Below are positions 51,971 to 61,641 of a DNA stretch of 64,000 bases, in pieces. The stretch lies in NCBI GenBank assembly GCA_017538105.1, contig JAFYJN010000024.1:1-64000 (forward strand), given 5' to 3'. How positions within the stretch are numbered: the first letter of the stretch is position 1; the number at the start of each line of letters is the position of its first letter. The notes under the pieces are model-generated. The model worked only from the letters and a program-made list of their open reading frames with translations, did no database searches and was not told where the DNA came from. Position numbers and translations under genes: made by a program. Source of the DNA: Prevotella sp. (lineage in GTDB: Bacteria; Bacteroidota; Bacteroidia; Bacteroidales; Bacteroidaceae).

Positions 51971-53890
51971 TTAATAAAGTCCTTTGTATTGTGTCTTCGG
52001 GTCAGAAACGTCCCAACCTGGGTTCTGCTCCATTCCACCATTATGTAGAGTTATCTGGTTCTGAGGTTTAGGCAAGAAGCCATTGGTAGCACGATAACGC
52101 TCATCCCAAGAACATGTCATGTGTGCCAGAGACTTCTTGTTGCCCTTGTCGCCGAGGCAGACAATCTGTTTGCCAGACTGTGCCTGCAAAGCTTTAGGAG
52201 CATAGTCGCTGTTCTTGCAATCCTTACCGGTCCAACGACGCATATCGTTGAAACGAAGTCCTTCGAATGCAAACTCCCAACGACGCTCGTTCTGAACGTT
52301 TGCCAATGAGTAGCCTGTCTCAGGTACACCAGCACGACGCTGCACCTGGTTCATGTACTGAGCATCACCTGTGAGCTCGGTCATCATCAGAAGCACGTCA
52401 GCGTAACGCATCAGGTAGAAGTCCTCGAAGTGGTCACCCTGCATACTGTTTCCAAGCGAACCACTGCCAGAATAACCATCACACTGAACCCACCATGTCT
52501 TATTGTTGGCATCGTTAGCGTCAAGGTTTACATCGGCATACTTCTTCACAGAATAGCCAGACTCCTCGCAGTCATCCTTCTCGTAAACATAACCAGCGAG
52601 TTCGTTATCAAGGTCAATCATAGAAGCGAGCTTGCGGAGGTCGGTATAACCACCTGCAGCTTCTGCTGCTGTCCAGTCATCCCATAGATTGCAGGAAGGA
52701 GTTCCCTGGCCCCAACCCTGGTTGAACGGATAAGTCAACTCACGGTCACCATTCATGTTGGAGGCACCATTACGAAGGCCCCAGAAACATGACAGGTAGT
52801 TGGAATACATACGCGGGTTGCAATATGTACCACCGATGTTCCAAGAAGAAGCATTCATGAACTGAATGGCGAAGAGTTCCTCCGTGTTGCCATTACCCAT
52901 ACCCGGCTGGTCGAAACAGTTCTCACGTTTCATGTCAGCAATGAATGGATAATCATGGCCTTGGCCATCGTGTGCCTCATCCCAGAGGAAACTGTTGGAG
53001 TACTGCCAGAGTGAACGGTAGTCTTCGCAGAGTTTGTAACCACCATTGTTGATGATTTCCTTCAAGCCGTTGACGATGTCATCCTTGGAAACGGAAGATA
53101 CGTTAAGACCCTCTTGTGCGATAGCGGCACCGGTACGGTCAAGGAGTTCGATGGCAGGAGCGCCGTTTTTGATTTCACCGACACCTTTGTAGAAGCCAGC
53201 CCAGAACATGTATGCACGAGCCATGAATGCCTCGGCACAGTACTTGTCAGCATGACCTGAACCATTGGCCTTCGTTACCGTCATAAGATTCTTGGCGGAC
53301 ATAAAGTCAGCGATAATCTGCGGATAGATAACGTCCTCAGCGCTAACCTGCTGATAGGACTCATCGGTAATAATGGTAGAAGTGATCAAAGGAATGTCAC
53401 CATACATCTGGGTGAGCCAGAATGTATAGAGGCCGCGCATGAAGAACGCCTCACCGAGGAGCTGGTTACGCTGAGCCTTCTGTGCGTCAGTCCATTCCAC
53501 ATTGTCAATGGTTTCAATCTGGTTGTTGGCACGCGAGACACCACCATAGAGAAGAATCCAGTCATATTCATACTGATTGGCATCCTGCATGGTAAAATGA
53601 TGCATCGACTTAGGCATATAGTCTTGCAGACCGCCACTGCCGTAGCAGTCGTCAGACATACAACTCCACCAGAAGAAAATATTATTTAAACAATCACTAT
53701 TATCACCGCCACCCAATGTACTCATGATACTGTAGGTAGCTGCATTCAACGCCTCCACATCTGCAGGCTTGCCTGGGAATGTGGCTGAGGTCATCTCCGT
53801 CACACGCGGATCGGTGTCCAGCATGTCATTACATGCTGTGAACAAAGTTGCTGCCAAAACAGCCAACGATGATAGAATATATTTCTTCAT
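51971..53890 (-). CDS. SusD/RagB-family nutrient-binding lipoprotein
   Basis: 639 residues, lipobox FTAC (Cys20) and the SusD-like fold: MLDTDPRVTEMTSATFP start, LLGEAFFMRGLYTFWLTQMYGDIPLITS, AFMARAYMFWAGFYK, HFEDFYLMRYADVLLMMTEL, VQNERRWEFAFEGLRFNDMRRW. It caps the SusC transporter on the surface and binds the substrate. No glycoside hydrolase, sulfatase or sigma/anti-sigma gene lies near, so the substrate is open. The susC stop is 14 bases upstream. Confidence 0.93.
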   Translation of the reverse strand: MKKYILSSLAVLAATLFTACNDMLDTDPRVTEMTSATFPGKPADVEALNAATYSIMSTLGGGDNSDCLNNIFFWWSCMSDDCYGSGGLQDYMPKSMHHFTMQDANQYEYDWILLYGGVSRANNQIETIDNVEWTDAQKAQRNQLLGEAFFMRGLYTFWLTQMYGDIPLITSTIITDESYQQVSAEDVIYPQIIADFMSAKNLMTVTKANGSGHADKYCAEAFMARAYMFWAGFYKGVGEIKNGAPAIELLDRTGAAIAQEGLNVSSVSKDDIVNGLKEIINNGGYKLCEDYRSLWQYSNSFLWDEAHDGQGHDYPFIADMKRENCFDQPGMGNGNTEELFAIQFMNASSWNIGGTYCNPRMYSNYLSCFWGLRNGASNMNGDRELTYPFNQGWGQGTPSCNLWDDWTAAEAAGGYTDLRKLASMIDLDNELAGYVYEKDDCEESGYSVKKYADVNLDANDANNKTWWVQCDGYSGSGSLGNSMQGDHFEDFYLMRYADVLLMMTELTGDAQYMNQVQRRAGVPETGYSLANVQNERRWEFAFEGLRFNDMRRWTGKDCKNSDYAPKALQAQSGKQIVCLGDKGNKKSLAHMTCSWDERYRATNGFLPKPQNQITLHNGGMEQNPGWDVSDPKTQYKGLY

Positions 53891-53904
53891 AACTTATAGT
53901 CGAA

Positions 53905-56900
53905 TTAGAATTTAATACTTGCACCAACCAAGAATGTACGAGCTGGTGGGTAAAGACCAAGGTCGATACCGGAAGCCCAGTTCACGTCACCACCTGTGTT
54001 ACCTACCTCAGGATCGAGACCGGTGTAACCAGTGAAGGTAGCGAGGTTCTGAACCTGCACATAGAAGCGGAGCTGCTGGAATGGGCAAGCTTTCCAAAGA
54101 TGCTTGAAGTCGTAACCGAGAGTAACGGTCTTGATCTTGAAGTAGTCAGCATCCTCCATATAACGTGTGGATACCCAGATAGTGTTCGGGTGACCATTAT
54201 TGGAGATACGCGGCATCGTGTTTGAGGTGCCCTCACCATGCCAACGCTGCAGGATGGTGGTGTCGTAGTTCTCGTCAGGATCATCACCGTATGAACGGTA
54301 AGAACGCATAATCTGCATACCGAATGCACCGGCACCGTTGATAGAGAAGTCTAAGCCTCTCCATTGCAAACCGAGGTTAACACCGAGCATCACATCGGGA
54401 TTAGGATCACCGATTTGATGTTTATCGGTACCAGCACCTTCACCCTTACCAACAATCACACCGTCACCGTTCCAGTCATCCCAGATGCAGTCACCGGGTT
54501 TTGCGTCGTCGAGAACGGCCTGGCCGTTAGCACGGGCAGCATCAATCTGTTCCTGATTCTGCCAGATGCCGCTGTAGGACATACCGTAGAAGTAGCCGAT
54601 GGGATAGCCTTCCTCAGCACGGGAAACATAGTCTGTACCCTGTGAGAGAAGGTTACCATTACCTGCGATATAGTGGTTCTCGTTAGCGATACGGGTTACC
54701 TCGTTCTTGTTGGTGGCGAGGTTTACGCCAACGTTGTAACTGAAGTCGCTGCCGATTCTGTCGTTCCAGTTGAGGGCGAGCTCAATACCGGTATTCTCCA
54801 CGTCACCACCATTGATGTAAGCGGGGTTGGTACCCATAATACCAATCGTCGGACCAGTAACGAGCCAGTCCTTCGTGGTCTTCTTGTACCAGTCGAAGTT
54901 CACATTCAAGCGGCTGTTGAGGAAACGGGCATCGAAACCGAAGTCGAGCTGCTCGGAAGTTTCCCAAGTCAGTTCGGGGTTGGGCACGATGTTAGCGTAA
55001 GCACCGGTATGGGGGATACCTGCGGTAGAGGTAGCCATGTCTGAACCAAACTTGTAACCACTGTCGTTAGCGTTGCCAGACAGGGCGATAGTTGCCAGAT
55101 ACTGGTACTTGGTGATACGGTTGTTACCGTTCTGACCCCAAGATGCGCGGAGTTTGAAGAAGTCCATCCAGCTCTTCACGCTCTCCATGAAAGGCTCGTT
55201 GGTAACCACCCAACCTGCAGACACAGAGGGGAACAGACCCCAACGGTGACCGTCGGCGAAGATACTGGAACCGTCATAACGCATGGTGACAGTAGCCATA
55301 TAGGTTTCATTCCAGTCCCAAGATACACGACCGAACCAAGAAGCAAGATACTCTTCGTCATTCGGGTTACCTGTCAGACCAGCAGTAGTAACATCAGTAA
55401 GTTTGATGTTTGACAGCCATGCGGAATCCCAACCTTTCAGTGTAGCGAGCTGACTTCCCCAACTAACGCTGTTGTTTCCACCAACGTTTGAACTCCAGTC
55501 TGTGCTCTGGAAGCCCTGACCGACCATAGCGGTGATCTTGTGACCACTGAAAATGGGAAGGTCGTAAGTAAGGGTGTTCTCAATCGACCAGTTGCCACTA
55601 ATCCAAGCACTCTGGCTTACACCATAGGTAGACACAGGACCAATAGCATTATCAGCACGTGGCTCTGAATATTGGCGGTATGCACCAGAACCCCAGTTGT
55701 AGTTGAACTGTGAGCGGAATCTCAGACCCTTGATAGGCTGGATAATAGCAAAAGCGGTAACACTGGTGTTGACATTGCGGCTCTCGGCCATAGAGTTCCA
55801 ACCACCTTTGGAGAGAGACTCCCATGGGTTGTTGAACATACTTACGTTCCAGCCTTTACCATAAGTCAAATTACCAGCGGGATCTTGATAATTATAGATG
55901 TCGCCGTTGTCTGCATATTGCGGCATGAGCGGAGACACCTGGAGCAGGCTGTGGATATAACTCCAATACATACCAGCCTCAGCCAGGTCGTGGCTCTTGG
56001 TGTAGCCGATGGAGATGTTCTCACCGATGGTGATGGCATCGAAGTCCTTCACTCTCAAGAGCACATGGTCGCTGTTGATACGGATGGTGTGACGTTTGTA
56101 GTATGAAGCCATATCAGCACCCATGATACCATCGTTACCGGTATAGGTGTACGACATGGCGAACTTCGAACGGTCTGTACCACCGGTCAATGTCACAGAA
56201 TGGTTGTTCTGGACGGCATTCTTGTTGGTGAACACATCCCACCAGTCAGTTCCTTCCCAACCATTGGCCACTTTGGCAAGAATGTCAGCAGGAACATAAG
56301 AAGACCAATCCAACGTAGTACCATTGGAGTTGTAGTTATACTCGTCAAAAATGGTCATGTACTGCTGGGCATTGAGCAATTGCGGACGCTTGTAAACGTT
56401 CGACCAGCCGATAGCACCATTGTAGCTGAGTTCAATTTTACCAGCTTTACCCTGTTTGGTGGTCACGAGGATCACACCGTTAGCGGCACGTGCACCATAG
56501 ATGGCAGCCGAAGCAGCATCCTTCAGCACGTCGATGCTCTCGATATCGTTCGGGTTGATGCCGTCAAGGCTACCACCTGCCACACCGTCGATCACATAAA
56601 GAGGTGTGTTGTCGCCGATGGTGCCCTTACCACGGATGTAAACATTGTATCCTTTACCAGGCTGTGAAGATGACTGGGTGATTTGCACACCAGGAGTGCT
56701 TGACTGCATGGCCTCGAGTGCGTTCGTGGTGTTCAGTTTGGCGATGTCATCACCCTTTACCTGAACAGTGGCACCGGTAACCAGCTTTTTCTTCTGGACA
56801 CCGTAACCTACGACCACCACTTCCTCGAGCACGTCGGCATCCTCAGTGAGGTCGATAGAGATGTTGGACTGGCTGCCCACAGCGATTTCCTGTGTTTTGT

Positions 56901-57174
56901 AGCCCACATACGAAATAACGAGTGTAGCACCCGGCTGCACATTGAGAGAGAAGTTACCGTCGAGATCGGTAACCGTACCGTTAGAAGTACCTTTTTCCAT
57001 GATGGTTGCACCGATGACGGGACCTCCGGCATCACGGACTGTACCTGTGACTGTCTTTGACTGCTGAACCGCCTGTGGAGCGGCTTCGGATGAGGCATAG
57101 GCAGGGGAGGCAGCGAGGCCCACCATAGCGCATGCACCCATCAGCAGCACCGTTTTTCTGAGATTGAAATTCAT
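53905..57174 (-). CDS. SusC/RagA-family TonB-dependent outer-membrane transporter
   Basis: 1089 residues. Signal peptide (MNFNLRKTVLLMGACAMVGLAASPAYA), then the CarboxypepD_reg-like domain (GTVRDAGGPVIGATIMEKGTSNGTVTDLDGNF, residues 43-120), the plug (EEVVVVGYGVQKKKLVTGATVQ; IRGKGTIGDNTPLYVIDG; NDIESIDVLKDAASAAIYGARAANGVILVTTK) and a 22-strand barrel ending in FLVGASIKF. No STN domain, so no anti-sigma coupling is expected. It imports an unknown nutrient with the SusD protein. A long leader and promoter lie upstream. Confidence 0.94.
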   Translation of the reverse strand: MNFNLRKTVLLMGACAMVGLAASPAYASSEAAPQAVQQSKTVTGTVRDAGGPVIGATIMEKGTSNGTVTDLDGNFSLNVQPGATLVISYVGYKTQEIAVGSQSNISIDLTEDADVLEEVVVVGYGVQKKKLVTGATVQVKGDDIAKLNTTNALEAMQSSTPGVQITQSSSQPGKGYNVYIRGKGTIGDNTPLYVIDGVAGGSLDGINPNDIESIDVLKDAASAAIYGARAANGVILVTTKQGKAGKIELSYNGAIGWSNVYKRPQLLNAQQYMTIFDEYNYNSNGTTLDWSSYVPADILAKVANGWEGTDWWDVFTNKNAVQNNHSVTLTGGTDRSKFAMSYTYTGNDGIMGADMASYYKRHTIRINSDHVLLRVKDFDAITIGENISIGYTKSHDLAEAGMYWSYIHSLLQVSPLMPQYADNGDIYNYQDPAGNLTYGKGWNVSMFNNPWESLSKGGWNSMAESRNVNTSVTAFAIIQPIKGLRFRSQFNYNWGSGAYRQYSEPRADNAIGPVSTYGVSQSAWISGNWSIENTLTYDLPIFSGHKITAMVGQGFQSTDWSSNVGGNNSVSWGSQLATLKGWDSAWLSNIKLTDVTTAGLTGNPNDEEYLASWFGRVSWDWNETYMATVTMRYDGSSIFADGHRWGLFPSVSAGWVVTNEPFMESVKSWMDFFKLRASWGQNGNNRITKYQYLATIALSGNANDSGYKFGSDMATSTAGIPHTGAYANIVPNPELTWETSEQLDFGFDARFLNSRLNVNFDWYKKTTKDWLVTGPTIGIMGTNPAYINGGDVENTGIELALNWNDRIGSDFSYNVGVNLATNKNEVTRIANENHYIAGNGNLLSQGTDYVSRAEEGYPIGYFYGMSYSGIWQNQEQIDAARANGQAVLDDAKPGDCIWDDWNGDGVIVGKGEGAGTDKHQIGDPNPDVMLGVNLGLQWRGLDFSINGAGAFGMQIMRSYRSYGDDPDENYDTTILQRWHGEGTSNTMPRISNNGHPNTIWVSTRYMEDADYFKIKTVTLGYDFKHLWKACPFQQLRFYVQVQNLATFTGYTGLDPEVGNTGGDVNWASGIDLGLYPPARTFLVGASIKF

Positions 57175-57407
57175 ACTTTAAGTATTTTTCTTAGGTTAAA
57201 TAGTGTAAATTCTTTGTTGATTTTTCACTTTGGTCGCAACGACCTTCTTCACCACCTTATTTTATATATAGGGCAGTGAAAACCATTTGTTCAGTTCCGT
57301 TTTTTTTCGATAGGCATAAACTTTAGGTTTGACTTTATGATAATATTTTCTAGGTTCTTTCTCTATGATTGACGGTAAATCAAGTATTCATACATCTTTT
57401 CAACTTG

Positions 57408-57415
57408 CAAAGATA
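57408..57415 (-). promoter_or_regulatory. -7 element TATCTTTG for susC
   Basis: On the minus strand TATCTTTG lies about 234 bases before the susC ATG, leaving a long leader. Confidence 0.5.
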
Positions 57416-57602
57416 AGGCATTTCTACGTATTAACATAAAAAAATGTTGCAAAAATTTTATATTTTTAAAAAATCAGGGGTTTTTGGCGACAAAAAGGGT
57501 GTTGAAAATACAATATTACCCCCAAATTGACAGGTTAAACAATGGTTTAAGCAAGCGAGACAGATAGGCGGCATCAACAATCGCGTCTTTGTTTAAGTGC
57601 CG

Positions 57603-57610
57603 CAAAGATA
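57603..57610 (-). promoter_or_regulatory. Second minus-strand -7 element TATCTTTG
   Basis: TATCTTTG on the minus strand at 57603-57610. It could give a short RNA or an extra-long susC leader. Confidence 0.35.
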
Positions 57611-57728
57611 TGAAATAGTATCAACATACGCAAGCCTCATACCCACTTTTTTGCCACCAAGTAGTCATTCCGTGTCTCATCCTCCCATTTTTTTGGACAA
57701 CTTGCTTTGCACTTAGGATGAAAAATGG

Positions 57729-57736
57729 TATCTTTG
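57729..57736 (+). promoter_or_regulatory. -7 element TATCTTTG for the phosphatase gene
   Basis: TATCTTTG with TTTG 20 bases upstream (57705-57708). The leader of about 95 bases consists almost only of the word array. Confidence 0.65.
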
Positions 57737-57744
57737 CGGCAAAC

Positions 57745-57826
57745 TCCCATTTTAACTTCCCCTTTAACTCCCACTTTAACTTCCCTTTAACTTCCATTTT
57801 AACTTCCCCTTTAACTCCCAATTAAT
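57745..57826. repeat. TTAACTCCC/TTAACTTCC word array in a 5' leader
   Basis: Eight to nine words (ACTCCCATTTTAACTTCCCC etc.) between the promoter and the ATG of the phosphatase gene. The same words as at 29.4, 33.2 and 36.4 kb, here without the GCGAAGCGA hairpin. Confidence 0.8.
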
Positions 57827-57835
57827 AAAAACCAT

Positions 57836-59104
57836 ATGAAAAAGATTCTCTCAACCCTGTTGTTGGTGCTCACCGCCTCGATGGCATGGGCACAGACAAG
57901 TACCGCGCTCGACAAACTCAAGTCGGATCCTCGCAAGGCATACGGCACAGACTATCCGTATGAGTTGAAAACCTTCGAGATGACGAAAGCCCCCAAAGGC
58001 TATACTCCTTTTTATATTAGTCATTACTCCCGTCACGGTTCACGTTATTATTGGACCGACAGGCTGTATATCCAGTTAGACTCCTTGTTGACCAAGGCAC
58101 ACAACAATGGGCAGCTCACTCCTGTTGGCGAGGCTTTCTACAATAAGTTCATGGCTTGCAAGCAGGAACTGATGACGGGCGTGAGCGAACTCACCCAATT
58201 GGGATGGGACCAGCATCAGTTCATTGCGCGAACGATGTACAGCCAATTCCCCGAGGTGTTCAAAAACGGAGGCAATGTGTTCGCCATCTCCTCGCTGTCG
58301 GGACGCTGCGTACTCAGCATGTCGGCCTTCTGCCAAGAACTGGTGCAATGCAACCCGAAAATTGAGATTCGCGAACAGTCATCGCGTTTCACGCTCGATG
58401 GGGTGGTACCCACTGACCGCCAGAATCCGGTGAAACACAAATATCCGAAAGCCCGGCCGCGTTTCGAAGACCATAGAGACCAGTTCCAAGGCGACAATAC
58501 GTTGCGTCAGAGAGTGGCCCCCCGTGTCTTCACAAGCACCGAGGGACTTCCCGGCAATATGGATCGTTTGGGCAGCTCGCTTGTCGACCTGTATAAAACA
58601 TTGCCAAGTATTGGCCACGAGGGGATGATGGAAGGCATTGTCACCGACGAGGAGATCGCCGCCGAATGGGAAAGAGACAATCTGGGTTCTTACACATGGG
58701 TGTTCGAACCACAGTACCAGATGATACCCATCCTTCAGGACATCATCAAGAAGGCCGATGCCGTACTTGATGGCAGCAGCGACCACATCGCCGACCTGCG
58801 CTTCGGCCACGACACCTGTCTGGGTCCTTTGACGGTGCTCATGGGTATCAACGGTGCCGACCTCGACCCGGAAAATCCATATGACGTGAAGAACTGCTAC
58901 CAAAACTGGGAAACGTGCAAGGCCTCGAACATACAGTTGGTGTTCTACAGGGGCAAGAGCGGTTCAGACCCCATCCTCGTGAAATGCCTCCTCAATGGTG
59001 AAGAGGCCAAATTGCCGGTGCCCACCACGCAAGCGCCGTATTATAAGTGGACTGACTTCCGCGACTTCTATACGGCTCGTTGCAACAGTGTGAAAGAGCA
59101 ATAG
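57836..59104 (+). CDS. Histidine-phosphatase-superfamily (clade 2, phytase/MINPP-like) secreted enzyme
   Basis: 422 residues with a signal peptide (MKKILSTLLLVLTASMAWAQ). The catalytic RHGSR stands at residues 66-70 (HYSRHGSRYYW) and the partner motif is GHDT near 323 (LRFGHDTCLGPL). Clade-2 members remove phosphate from phytate, sugar phosphates or other esters. Bacteroides MINPP-type phytases share this form; the HD motif here differs from the HAE/HAT of some. It would act in the periplasm or be exported. Confidence 0.85.
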   Translation: MKKILSTLLLVLTASMAWAQTSTALDKLKSDPRKAYGTDYPYELKTFEMTKAPKGYTPFYISHYSRHGSRYYWTDRLYIQLDSLLTKAHNNGQLTPVGEAFYNKFMACKQELMTGVSELTQLGWDQHQFIARTMYSQFPEVFKNGGNVFAISSLSGRCVLSMSAFCQELVQCNPKIEIREQSSRFTLDGVVPTDRQNPVKHKYPKARPRFEDHRDQFQGDNTLRQRVAPRVFTSTEGLPGNMDRLGSSLVDLYKTLPSIGHEGMMEGIVTDEEIAAEWERDNLGSYTWVFEPQYQMIPILQDIIKKADAVLDGSSDHIADLRFGHDTCLGPLTVLMGINGADLDPENPYDVKNCYQNWETCKASNIQLVFYRGKSGSDPILVKCLLNGEEAKLPVPTTQAPYYKWTDFRDFYTARCNSVKEQ

Positions 59105-59173
59105 ACGCCCGGCGTATTTCCTTTTCTTCACATCTTTTCACGGATTATACGCATAATTGTCAGATAATTATGC

Positions 59174-59181
59174 TAATTTTG
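59174..59181 (+). promoter_or_regulatory. -7 element TAATTTTG for the M6 peptidase gene
   Basis: TAATTTTG lies 73 bases before ATG 59255. Confidence 0.55.
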
Positions 59182-59254
59182 CCGCGCTAATCATTTTCGG
59201 AGGGTTCATGTGCTTCCAGGTTCCCCAGAGAAAAAACACACAAAGTAACATAAG

Positions 59255-61624
59255 ATGAGAAAAATTATCCTTGGCTTTATATTGAGCCTGTTGGCGGTCT
59301 GCGCCAATGCCGTTCCCGCTAAACGGGGCATTACCCAAGTGCTTACTTTGGCTAACGGAACAACCGTCACGGCACAGCTTGTGGGCGATGAACATGGTCA
59401 TTATTGGCTGGCTGCCGATGGCAAGGCTTACCAAGCCATAGAAGGTACGGATGTCTACAGACAGGTGGATGCCCGACAGGTCATGCTCAGTGCCCGAGAA
59501 AAAAGAGTGAAGGCAAATGCCCAGCGCTCACGTAAGATGGCCCAGCGACGTGTGGGCGAGGTTGGTTCTTACATCGGAGAAAAACGAGGTCTTGTCATTC
59601 TCGTCAATTTCAGCGACGTGTCGTTCAAGGAAACTAACAACAACGAGCTCTACCAACGTATCACCAACGAGGAGAATTTCAATTACAGCAATTTCAAGGG
59701 CTCGGTGCACGACTATTTCCTGGCACAGAGCGAAGAACAGTTCTCTCTGAATTTCGATGTGGTGGGACCTGTCACGGTGTCGAGACCCCAATCCTATTAT
59801 GGTGCCAACAACTCGCGAGGCGATGACAAGTATCCGGCCACGATGGTCATCGAGGCTCTCGAGCTGGCTGATGAAGACGTCAATTTTGCCGACTATGATT
59901 GGGACAACGATGGTGAGGTGGAACAAGTGTATGTGATTTATGCGGGCAAGGGCGAGGCCGATGGTGGCGCTTCTTCCACCATCTGGCCCCATGAGTGGCA
60001 ACTCAGTTCAGCGTCCTATTATGGCGACGGCACGGGGGCGCAGACGCTCGACGGCGTGACCATCGACACCTACGCCTGCGGTTCGGAGCTCAATGGCTCG
60101 GGCAGAATAGCGGGCATTGGCACGATGTGCCATGAGTTCAGCCATTGTCTTGGCTACCCCGATTTCTACGACACCGACTATAGCGGTGGCCAGGGCATGG
60201 GTTCTTGGAGCCTAATGGACGAAGGCTCCTACAACGGCGACGGTTACCAACCGGCTGGATTCACTAGTTACGAACGCTGGATGGCGGGATGGAAAACGCC
60301 TATTGAACTGAAGACCACGCTGGAGGTGACAGGCATGAAATCGCTACAGGAAGGTGGTGAGAGCTACGTTATCTACAACGAGGGCAACCGCAACGAATTT
60401 TTCCTGCTTGAAAACAGGCAGAAAACGGGATGGGATGCCAGTCTGCCAGGTGTGGGATTGCTCATCCTGCATGTCGACTACGACGCTGACGTGTGGGCTG
60501 CCAACGAGCCCAACGACGACCCGTCGCACCAACGCATGACATGGATACCAGCCGACAACGAATACAATTATTATTACTATTCCGACCCCTATCCCCATAA
60601 CAACAATGACTGTTTTAACCGGACATCCACGCCCGCTGCCAAATTCTACAATAAGAACACTGACGGCACCTATTTCATGAGTGGGTCGGTGGAGAACATC
60701 ACACAGAGCTCAGGCTCCGACAAATCCATCTCGTTCCTCTTCGTCGGTGAGGCGGTCGACGTGTCGAAACCCGTGTTCTCGCCCAAGGCAGGCGTGTATA
60801 CCGAAGCCCAGCAGGTGACCATTACCTGCGAGACGGAAGGCGCCACCATCTATTATACCACCGACGGGTCAACACCAACGGCTGACAGTACTCCTTACAC
60901 CGAGCCCTTCATGGTGGAGACAACGACTCTCATAAAGGCCATCGCCATCCTTGACAACGGTGAGAGCGAGGTGGCCACGGCAAGGTATGTCATCCGCCAA
61001 GGCACGGCCTCGGATGTGACTACCTTTAAATTGGTGAACACCCTTGACGAGATGGTCAGCGGACAGCGTTATGTCATCGTATGCGGTAACAAGCAAAAGG
61101 CGGTCGGTGCGTTGAACATCGATGCCAAGAACCCCTACTTCTATCCCGTCAGTGTGACCGTTGAAGACGACGTGGTAACCATCACCGACGAAGTGATGGT
61201 GTTCTTCGCCGATGGCTTCGGGGCGGAATGGACGTTCATGAACGACGAGGGACAATTCCTCTATGCCACGGATATCAAGAGGATGGCTTTCTCCGAAGAT
61301 GAGCAGACATGGACGTTGGCCAACGACGACACCAATGACAACGCGGTCGGCGTGGGCATGACCTTTGGCGACTTCGGAACCTTGTTGTACAACAGCGGTT
61401 CGCCGCGTTTCACCACCTATACCTCCACTCCCACCAAGGTCATGATTGTGGCTCACCTATACATGGAATGTGAAGCTCCCCAGGAAACGGGCATCATAGG
61501 TGTTGCCCGACAGGAAACTCCCACCCACGGATATGTTTACGACCTGCAAGGACGCAGGGTGACATCAACCATATTGCCCAAGGGTATCTATATCGTCGAT
61601 GGCAAGAAAGTGGTCATCCCCTGA
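59255..61624 (+). CDS. M6-family metalloprotease with Prevotella-type C-terminal tail
   Basis: 789 residues. Signal peptide (MRKIILGFILSLLAVCANA), a pro-part, the peptidase_M6 domain (RGLVILVNFSDVSF, SVHDYFLAQSEEQFSLNFDVVG) with the zinc motif HEFSHCLGYPD at about residue 293, and a lactonase-free linker. Residues 505-590 (KPVFSPKAGVYTEAQQVTITC...IYYTTDGSTPTADSTPY) form a chitobiase-type C-terminal beta domain, then a beta-rich part. It ends with VYDLQGRRV...LPKGIYIVDGKKVVIP, the same tail as the 1361-residue protein. It is expected to be exported and to cut proteins. Confidence 0.9.
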   Translation: MRKIILGFILSLLAVCANAVPAKRGITQVLTLANGTTVTAQLVGDEHGHYWLAADGKAYQAIEGTDVYRQVDARQVMLSAREKRVKANAQRSRKMAQRRVGEVGSYIGEKRGLVILVNFSDVSFKETNNNELYQRITNEENFNYSNFKGSVHDYFLAQSEEQFSLNFDVVGPVTVSRPQSYYGANNSRGDDKYPATMVIEALELADEDVNFADYDWDNDGEVEQVYVIYAGKGEADGGASSTIWPHEWQLSSASYYGDGTGAQTLDGVTIDTYACGSELNGSGRIAGIGTMCHEFSHCLGYPDFYDTDYSGGQGMGSWSLMDEGSYNGDGYQPAGFTSYERWMAGWKTPIELKTTLEVTGMKSLQEGGESYVIYNEGNRNEFFLLENRQKTGWDASLPGVGLLILHVDYDADVWAANEPNDDPSHQRMTWIPADNEYNYYYYSDPYPHNNNDCFNRTSTPAAKFYNKNTDGTYFMSGSVENITQSSGSDKSISFLFVGEAVDVSKPVFSPKAGVYTEAQQVTITCETEGATIYYTTDGSTPTADSTPYTEPFMVETTTLIKAIAILDNGESEVATARYVIRQGTASDVTTFKLVNTLDEMVSGQRYVIVCGNKQKAVGALNIDAKNPYFYPVSVTVEDDVVTITDEVMVFFADGFGAEWTFMNDEGQFLYATDIKRMAFSEDEQTWTLANDDTNDNAVGVGMTFGDFGTLLYNSGSPRFTTYTSTPTKVMIVAHLYMECEAPQETGIIGVARQETPTHGYVYDLQGRRVTSTILPKGIYIVDGKKVVIP

Positions 61625-61641
61625 TAACAGAACGACAACAA

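Larger units (their letters stand above)
57175..57835. other. Regulatory spacer between susC and the phosphatase gene
   Basis: 660 bases without a supported gene. From left: a susC leader of about 230 bases with a small palindrome GGTCGCAACGACC (57232-57244); a -7 element at 57408; a second minus-strand -7 element at 57603; a plus-strand promoter at 57729; then the TTAACTCCC/TTAACTTCC word array up to the phosphatase ATG. No tRNA, riboswitch or ORF is recognised. Confidence 0.6.
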
